From Diabrotica undecimpunctata (taxonomy: Eukaryota > Arthropoda > Insecta > Coleoptera > Chrysomelidae): a DNA stretch of 64,000 bases. The stretch is from positions 17,303,383-17,367,382 of the forward strand of contig NC_092808.1 in assembly GCF_040954645.1 (NCBI RefSeq). Reading direction: 5' to 3'. The position numbers and the translations under genes are program-made. The notes beneath the pieces were generated by a model, which was not told the origin of the DNA, made no database searches, and saw nothing but the letters and a program-made list of their open reading frames with translations. Of this stretch, positions 56,725 through 64,000 are shown in pieces; the first letter of the stretch is position 1, and each line of letters begins with the position of its first letter.

Positions 56725-59720
56725 CATCATCATCATCACTGGCTCGACAACCCTTTTTGGGTCTTGGCCTGTTCCAGGATTCTTCTCCATTCTGATCTGT
56801 TTCGTGCTTTTTTTCTCCAGTTTTTTATTAAGGTTGTTATATCATTTTCTATTTGTTCTAAGTATCTCAGTTTCGGTCTTCCTCTTGTTCTTTTTCCTAC
56901 TGGCATCTGTTTGAATATTTTGTTTGGTATTTCGCCTTCTTTCTACATGTCCTATCCAACGCAGCCGTCCTATTTTAATGAATGTGATAATATCCGGATC
57001 CTGGTATATTTTGTATAGTTCAGAGTTGTATCGTCTTCGCCATATTCCGTTTTCTTTTGTGCCCTTATATATGTGTCGCAAGATTTTTCTTTCGAAGGTG
57101 GCTAACAACGTTTCCTCTCTTTTAGTGAGTGTCCAGGTTTCTGAGCCATATGTGAGTACCGGTCTTATTAGGGTTTTATATATTTGGCATTTTGTCTTTC
57201 TTGCGACGTTATCTGATCTTAGGTGTCTAATTAAGCCATGGTAACATTTATTTGCAATAAATATTCGCCTCTTCACTTCCTCCGTAACGTTATTATCAGA
57301 CGTGACTAGGGATCCCAAGTATATAAAGTTTTTTACCCCCTCTATGTTGTATTCTCCTATTGTTATATTTTGTGGCTGCCTTATTTCTGCGTTTTTACTT
57401 ACCTGCATATATTTTGTTTTGGTCTGATTGATTTTAAGACCACTATTTTGTGCAGCTCGTTCTATTTGGTGCAACTCGTTCTATTTTCTCGAGTACGTTG
57501 TTGAACAAGATGCATGATAGAGCGTCTCCCTGGCGTAGTCCCTTTTTCACATCTATTGTTTCCGTTAATTCATTTTGTATCCGGATTCTACTTTCTTCTT
57601 TTAGAGATTCTTTTATCAGTTCTATTAGTTGTGTTGGTATATTAAATTCTTTCATTGCTTTTGCTTTTATTAAGAATTCTCGGTTTATATTGTCATATGC
57701 GCTTTCAAAGTCTACGAAGAGATGATGTGTTTCGATGTTATATTCACTTGTTTTTTCGAGGATCTGTCGCAGAACAAATATCTGGTCTATTGTTGACTTC
57801 TGTCTACAGAAGCCACTTTGGTATTTGCCAACTATTTTTTCAGCGTGTGGTCTAAGTCTTTCATAAATGACATTGGACATTATTTTGTATGCTGCATTCA
57901 GCAGCGTGATTCCACGGTAGTTTCCACATTCTAACTGATTTCCTTTTTTATGTAATGGTACAATAATACCGCTATTCCACTCCGTTGGTAGCTGTTTATT
58001 CGACCATATCTTTGTTATCAATTCATGTATTGTTTTTTGTAGTGCGTCTCCTCCTTCCTTTAGTAACTCCGATGCTATTTGGTCCGATCCCGGTGCTTTA
58101 TTGTTCTTTAATTTTTCTACTGCTGCTCTAATCTCGGCTATTATTGGTGGAGTCTTTTCTCTGTTGTCTGCTTGGTCTAATGGTATGTCAGGGGTCGTCT
58201 CTCTCTGATCTCCTTCAAACTTTTCCGTAAAATGTTCTGTCCATCTACTTAGTATCTCTTGCTGTTCTGTCAATATATTACCTTCCTTATCTCTACACAT
58301 CATTGTTCTCGGTTTGAAGTCTTTTCTGCTTTTGTTTAGTCTCTGATAAAATTTTCTTGTCTCTGTTGATTTACTTAGTTCTTGTAGTTCTTGAAGTTCT
58401 TTGTTCATATATTCTCTCTTTTTTCTTCGGTGAGTTTTCTTTTCTTCTTTGCGTAGTCGTTTATATTCTTCCTCTGCTTGTCGGGTTCTGTGCCCCTGTT
58501 GCATCAGTAAAGATGCTCTGTTTTTTTTGCCTGTGATGATCTGACATTTCTTGTCAAACCAGTCATTCGTTTTTGTTTTTCTTTCTCTACCTTTTATGCC
58601 TAGTACTTCTTTAGCTGCCTCTTTTATGATGTCTCTGCATTCTTCCCACTCTTTATTTAGGTTTTCATGTGTTATTCTGTTTTCTAGTTTGTTGTTTATC
58701 TTTTCTTTATACTCTTTATTTTTGTTTGTTTCTTTGAGTCTTTCTACCTTGTATCGTTCATGTTTAGAGCCTCTTTCCTTTTTGATGTTTGAAATTCTAG
58801 CCCTTACCCTACTTTCGACTAGGTAGTGATCAGAATCCGCATTTGCCCCTCTTCTGGTGCGGACGTTTATTATATTCGATTGGTGTCTCGAGTCTACAAT
58901 AACATGATCTATCATATTTACTGTAAGTCCATCCGGGGATTTCCAGGTACCTTTGTGTATATCTTTGCGAGCGAAGTACGTGCTGACAATCACCATGTTA
59001 AGTGATCTTGCTAGGTTTATTAACCTATTGCCATTGTCATTTGATTGCTCATGGAGACTGTGCCTACCTATTGTGGGTTGGAATTGCTGTTCTTTTCCAA
59101 CTTTGGCGTTTAGGTCTCCATAGATTATTTTTATATCATTTTTTGGGCATAACTGATATGCGGACTCTAATTCGTCATAAAAATCTTCTTTAATTTCCTC
59201 TTCTTTTTCTTCTGTCGGGACATGCGCATTAATTAGACTGTAGTTAAAGAAACGACCTTTAACTCTTAAAATGCACATTCTTGGACTAATGGCTCTGAAA
59301 TCTCTTATAGTATGCTTTACTCTCTTGTTTACTATGAATCCTGTGCCCAAGACGTAATCTTTAGGATCGCAGCTGTAGAAAATCGTATGGCTTCTTTTTT
59401 CCATTACATTGTTTCCAATCCATCTCATTTCTTGTATGGCAGTTATGTCTATTTTGTATCTGTCTAGTTCATTTAGGAGATTTTGGAGAGCTCCCAATCT
59501 ATATAAGGTACGAATATTCCATGTCGCAACCCTCAAATCGTGTTCCTTTTTCTCGCACAGTCGTCGTCGTTTGATCAGTCCGGCTTTTCTTCCTTGAACG
59601 TTCATAACTTATGGTTTTTCTAGGAGAAGGTAGTTAACCTTCAGCCCAACCCCCTATTCGTCGGAGGACCAAGACTCCCTTCTTCGTCAGCCCTGACTTA
59701 CCCAATCCACAAATATTCTA
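56725..59720 (-). mobile_element. RTE-type LINE, nearly full length
   Basis: Spans a 5' UTR (about 59720-59606), the complete ORF region and a short 3' UTR ending in AAAAAGGGTTGTCGAGCCAG and a (TGA)n tail at about 56740-56725, diagnostic of RTE elements. A deletion in the RT makes it inactive. No convincing target duplication was found. Confidence 0.85.
56842..59605 (-). pseudogene. RTE APE endonuclease-reverse transcriptase, YADD box deleted
   Basis: ATG at 59605 starts a 720-codon frame. The APE endonuclease occupies residues about 25-270 (ATWNIRTL, IQEMRWIGNN, YGDLNAKVG, MIDHVIVDS, DSDHYLVESR). A basic linker follows, and then the RT from about 440 (NNKAPGSDQIASELLKEGG, GNYRGITLLNAAYKIM, YQSGFCRQKSTIDQIF, VDFESAYDNI, GLRQGDALSCILFN). 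The frame then breaks at 57443-57490, and a 210-codon frame (57474-56842) resumes at GLKINQTKTKYM with thumb and C-terminal region (FIYLGSLV, TYGSETWTLT, RLRWIGHVERR). About 50-70 residues including the catalytic YADD are missing; the junction lies in a 19-bp imperfect tandem repeat. All upstream motifs are intact. Confidence 0.9.
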
Positions 59721-59879
59721 TAACAACAAAAAATATATATGACATCTATATGTCAAAAATTTGGATTGTATACCAGAGTATACATCGCCAAATAGACCGA
59801 AAAATAGGTTTGTATAGCATATCATACATTGCCAAGTTATGAAGGACAAGTACAACTTACCCAAAAATTAGACAGTGAT

Positions 59880-60190
59880 GATAACGATATGGACGAAATA
59901 GACAACATACTTACAGCAACGATGATTACATCAGGAAAAGAAATAGCAAAAAAGGAAAACTATATATCAACAGAAACAAAAAAGCTATGGATAAAAGAAG
60001 GAATCTGAACGAAGAAGGCAAAAGGAAATCTGTAGAATATGTAGAAATCAATAAAACAATAAGCAAAATGATAAAAGAAAATAAGAGAAAAGAACAAGAA
60101 ATAAAAATAGAAGAAGTAATACAGAACAACAAAAATATGAAATGCTTAAGACCGACATTAGGTAAGTGTGAAATAAACAAAATAAAGAAT
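59880..60190 (+). pseudogene. RTE-like LINE linker fragment
   Basis: Frame with NLNEEGKRKSVEYVEINKTI and IQNNKNMKCLRPTLGK, the segment between endonuclease and RT seen also at 49.3 kb. No RT follows. Confidence 0.55.
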
Positions 60191-60219
60191 AAGAACTACT
60201 AAAATTTAATCAAAAATAT

Positions 60220-60697
60220 TTATTTATTAATGTGAACATCCATAAAACAATTTCTGTTATGCATTAAACATAGTCTAATACACTTGCTACAAAATAAGGC
60301 AGTTTGTCCCTTCTTGAAATTTCTGCACCTGCCCATTGCACCGTATACTGGAAAATGATCCAGATGATCTAATCTGATATCATCTTGAGATCTAGGCTTT
60401 ACCGGGTTTTTAATTTTTTTGGAAGATAGTGGTAGCTGCTCATTGCTGAGACGTCCTCTTTTTATTTTGTCAGCCTGCATTAGACTTTTGGCAAGTTTAA
60501 TTCTAAATTGTTTCAAAGGAATGACTGTGTTTTTATTTTTTTGTAGAATGCTTGCACCACGGTTATATAGTAGCCAAGCATTATTAATGGATATATCTAT
60601 AATTTGAGAAAAAATGCCAATATACCATCTGTGTTTTGAAACGTATTCTATATAGCGCAATCAACATGTCTGCCAAATCTACACCACCCATATAACT
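60220..60697 (-). pseudogene. piggyBac transposase, C-terminal part (split by hAT)
   Basis: Continues the frame interrupted at 63608: SYMGGVDLADMLIALYRI with the third catalytic Asp, a one-base frameshift, then KHRWYIGIFSQIIDISINNA and a Cys-rich tail (GRCRNFKKGQTALFCSKC, CLMHNRNC) ending near 60220. The frameshift shows it was already decaying, or decayed after the split. Confidence 0.85.
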
Positions 60698-60705
60698 GTT
60701 ATAAT

Positions 60706-63599
60706 TAGACTTCGGCAAATATGCATATTGCATATTTTGCATATTGTGCATAGTTTATGCAAATATTTCATATTTTGGCATATTTGTATAAAAGTTTGCA
60801 TAAAGTGCATAAAAGTTCAGATTTTTATACTGTATTTGAAAATTTTTAAACATACCAATTTATTTCAATTCTTGTATAAAATTTTGTAGTCATTTTAATC
60901 AAGAAATGATCTAAGTACGTAATCTCTACAGGTACAAAACATTTACAATTTCAAAGAAGATCAATTTAAGTAGCCCTCAACATTCTTAGAAAGTCTCGGT
61001 CACTGAGGCATTCAGTTATTGGATAATCGCTAAGGGTTCGCTCATTTGCATTTTATGATCTAATCCCCAAATCTATCTACAATTTATTGTATCTTAACAG
61101 CAGGTAAACGGCTAATAGTTTTGTTCCTAATTTAGGGATTTTCCAAAATCTCCCAGTTTATTGAATTAGGTACCTAAACATTTCTAATTTGATGCTCAGT
61201 TTTGATATTCAAAGCGTAAACACTCGTTGTGCGTAACAAAAAGGAAGATTGTGATTTTATAATGCCTAAAACAACCAGTGCTTCAACTTGGATTAAACCT
61301 TATAAAGAGCTGTCTATGGATATGGGAAAAATCTACTGTTCAGTCTGTGGCAAAATTGTAAGTATCTAATATTTTCTATTAAATATCTAATATTTCATAC
61401 ATACAGGGTGTTTCCAAATGACACTTACAACGTTTGACTGTAGATACTTCTCGAAAAATTGAACAAAACGATATAGTTAATGAGGGGTCAAACTTATTTA
61501 CTTTTCGAGATACAGGGTGTTAAAATTAAAAACAATTAAATTCTTTTAGTTAATAACAACAATAACTTTAAAACCAATAAACGTATTTACTTGAAATTTA
61601 GTACTCGTAGGTTGTTTTTAAATGAAAAATAGCTTCCTTTAGTGAGAAAAAATTGTCCATGGTACAATACAATGGTGTGTATTTAGAACAATTTTTCACC
61701 TTTACTTTTTTTTATGAAGTCAGCTATTCTAAAACACAATTATTTTTATTGTAATTTAATTAACAAAAAAAAACTTTTGTTGAATTTTAAAATAAGTTAT
61801 ATGATGTACTAATGGTTAGTAACAAAAACTAATTTGTGGATTAATACTGCATTTAAAACACTTAGCGAGTGTTTTTTTTTCCAAACCAGTTATTTGATTA
61901 ACCAAAAACACCTTGTATATTTTTATATTTTAAAGGTTGGGTTAAAATAAAGGTTTTTATTTTTATTTATAGATAGCATGTGAGAAGAAATTTCAGATAG
62001 ACCAACATGTGAGAACTGCTTCACACATTGCAAAAAAAGGAAAAATAGGAGGAAAACATCAAACTTCAATGGCTAAATGTTTCCAATCTACTTCAAAAAA
62101 ATTAGATGAGCAAGAAACTTTTAATGAAGACTTGTGTCGCGCATTAGTGTCTGCAAACATACCGCTTTCAAAATTAGCAAATGTAAATTTTAGTTCGTTT
62201 CTAAAAAAATATTGCAAACTTAATGTTCCAAGTGATCGGTCTCTAAGAAGAAATAATGTGAACGGGCTATACTCGTCGGTGTTAATTAATATTAAGGAAG
62301 AAATTGCAGATAATTATTTTTACATATCTGTAGACGAAACCACTGATTCCTCAGGAAAGTATATTGCTCATTTATTGATTGGTGTTCTTAAAGAAGATAC
62401 CTTACCAAAATCTCATCTTATTTCATGCCAGCAACTTGAGAAAACAAATGCTTTAACAATTTCGCGTTTTATACAAGAAACATTAGCAACTTTTTTTCTT
62501 CCGACAACTATTCCTTCTAATAAATTACTGCTTATTTTATCGGATGCTGCTCCTTATATGGTGAAAGCAGGACAAAATTTAAAAATATTTTTCCCAGATT
62601 TAATACATGTTACTTGTGTAGCGCATGGATTAAACAGAGTTGCAGAGGAAATACGAAAAAAGTTTCCTCTTGTAAATACCATGATATCCAGTGTCAAAAA
62701 AGTATTTCTTAAATCTCCTATAAGAATTCAACTTTATAAAGAAATGCTACCTAACATTCCTCTTCCACCACAACCTATTTTAACGCGATGGGGAACATGG
62801 TTAGAAGCAGCTAATTTTTATGCAGATCATTTTGTTAAAATAAAGAACATAATTGATACGTTAACAGATGAAAGTTCCCAATCTCTTTTGGATTCTAAAC
62901 AAACTTTTCAGAGTAACTTGCTTCAACAAGAACTTTCATTTATAAAATCAAATTTGAGTTTTGTTCAAAAAACAATTACTCAGTTAGAATCACCAAAACT
63001 GTCATTGTTCGAAAGTACAGCATTAATAAAAGAATTTGCGTCATGTTGTCGGAACGTTAGAGGTAATATTGGAAAAGATATTTTAAAAAAATTTGAAGCT
63101 ACTATGGAAAAAAATAAAGGTTACCATATTCTTTCTGAAGTAGTCAGTGTTCTAGCTGGAAATATTTCGGAAACAATTAATTTAGAACCAAATGTTTTGG
63201 TTAGTTTGAAAAATGCTCCCGTTACATCAGTTGATGTTGAACGAAGTTTTTCCATATATAAATATATGTACTCAGACAGAAGCCACAAGTTTTTGTTAGA
63301 AAATTTTGAACACCACTTTGTCATTTATTGTTACCATAATTCTAAATAAGTTTATTTATACTTAAAAATGATGTAGTAACTTAAAATAAATGTAAATCTT
63401 AATGAATAGTAGGAAATATTTAGTTATGTACACTTTTTTTTGTAAATAAAATTGTTACTATTTTGCGATTTTTTTATTTATTTGTATGCATATTTTGTAA
63501 AATATTTGCATATTTTCGGGTAACTATTACTATAGGTAATACTACACTAAACTATAGGCATATTTTCTACATTTTTATTTGCATATTTGCCGAAGTCTA
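60706..63599 (+). mobile_element. hAT transposon, apparently complete
   Basis: 2894 bp. Termini TAGACTTCGGCAAATATGCA and TGCATATTTGCCGAAGTCTA are near-perfect inverted repeats. GTTATAAT is duplicated at 60698-60705 and 63600-63607, the 8-bp target duplication of hAT elements. Both subterminal regions hold many GCATAT/ATTTGCAT motifs, likely transposase-binding sites. It sits inside a piggyBac gene and carries an intact transposase gene. Confidence 0.95.
61262..63349 (+). CDS. hAT transposase with BED-type zinc finger, two exons
   Basis: Exon 1 61262-61357 (32 codons, donor GTAAGT), intron 61358-61972, exon 2 61973-63349 after TTTATTTATAG, phase 0; 490 residues in all. The split BED finger is C26, C29 (YCSVCGK), H44 and H50 (QHVRTASH), complete only when spliced, which supports the intron. 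Catalytic acids: D153 (SVDETTD), D223 (LILSDAAPYM) and E455 (SVDVERSFS), the last within the hATC dimerisation region. CVAHGLNRV carries the usual Cys/His. There are no stops or frameshifts. It should excise and insert this element and any shorter relatives with the same ends. Activity is inferred, not shown. Confidence 0.92.
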
Positions 63600-63607
63600 G
63601 TTATAAT

Positions 63608-64000
63608 GTTTTATTAACTGCGGGCATAGAATGTGGATTTTACTATTTTCCATTTTGGAGAATCTTTGTGTGGATGCCATGCCAATGGATGCTACATAAG
63701 AACTACATAAGGTTACGGACTTGTTATCATACCACTTTACAACGACAGTGCGACTATCATTGTCTACTCTTTGGTCAAAAAAACCTCTCCCATCTTTTTT
63801 CATTTCCTTATCAGATTTAAGTGGGCAACCTCGTAGTCTGTCTTTCCTAACAGTTCCCAAAGAAAGTATTCCAAATTCACTCCAAAGATATGCAATAAGT
63901 TCTAAACTTGTAAAATAATTATCGAAATAAACCATCGATAAAGGTTTATTTTGGATTGCTGAACATAGTGCTAAAACACATTTTGTCCCAAATCTCATGT
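63608..64000 (-). pseudogene. piggyBac transposase, middle part (continues beyond the window)
   Basis: A 133-codon open frame runs in from the window edge: KPLSMVYFDNYFTSLELIAY with the second catalytic Asp, FGILSLGTVRKDRLRGCPLK, VVVKWYDNKSVTLCSSYVA. It ends exactly at the hAT target duplication (NYN of the NYN-x-YMGGVD motif) and continues at 60697. Confidence 0.88.

Overview
This window is animal nuclear DNA that is AT-rich and crowded with transposable elements. It is most likely an insect, and a beetle is the best guess. The reasons are host genes with introns, a tandem family of four-cysteine ('minus-C') odorant-binding proteins of the kind common in Coleoptera, and a full set of arthropod repeat families. 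There is no prokaryotic gene organisation. Most reading frames are decayed transposon pieces. The host genes I can support are an odorant-binding protein (OBP) cluster on the minus strand (about 21.7-43.5 kb) and one possible first exon near 12.3 kb.

Layout. 1-3.8 kb: a broken Jockey/CR1-type LINE whose 3' UTR is interrupted by an 844-bp repeat carrying two hammerhead ribozymes. 5.3-9.1 kb: two decayed LINEs. 10.1-10.9 kb: a possible THAP-type transposase remnant. 12.3 kb: a possible host first exon. 12.9-15.6 kb: a 2.7-kb near-perfect inverted repeat. 16.0-19.0 kb: Tc1-like, piggyBac and Penelope-like remnants. 19.7-20.2 kb: a second hammerhead locus. 21.6-43.5 kb: four tandem OBP units (A-D), each OBP having a 48-nt signal-peptide exon and one large exon. 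Their introns and spacers hold LINEs, a Harbinger remnant, two MITE families and piggyBac copies. Units A and B are copies of each other, and unit C keeps unoccupied sites that let the insertions be ordered in time.

43-50.3 kb: fragments of Penelope-like elements, R1-type and other LINEs, a CCGGAAGT-rich stretch, and a further hammerhead-like motif. 50.35-54.60 kb: a complete but internally deleted Gypsy LTR retrotransposon with 497-bp LTRs and a perfect 4-bp target duplication. Its Gag begins with a SAP domain. Its RT and RNase H are missing. Its integrase is fused to a macro domain and a CCCH zinc finger. 56.4-59.7 kb: a nearly full-length RTE-type LINE that has lost the YADD box. 60.2-64.0 kb: a piggyBac gene split by an apparently intact hAT transposon with terminal repeats, an 8-bp target duplication and a spliced 490-codon BED-finger transposase.

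The most notable items are: (1) three complete hammerhead ribozymes, with two compensatory base-pair changes in stem II, one locus being a tandem 384-nt retrozyme-like dimer; (2) the Gypsy integrase-macro-CCCH fusion in a young, non-autonomous element; (3) the intact nested hAT; and (4) the OBP cluster, which records a datable series of duplications and insertions.
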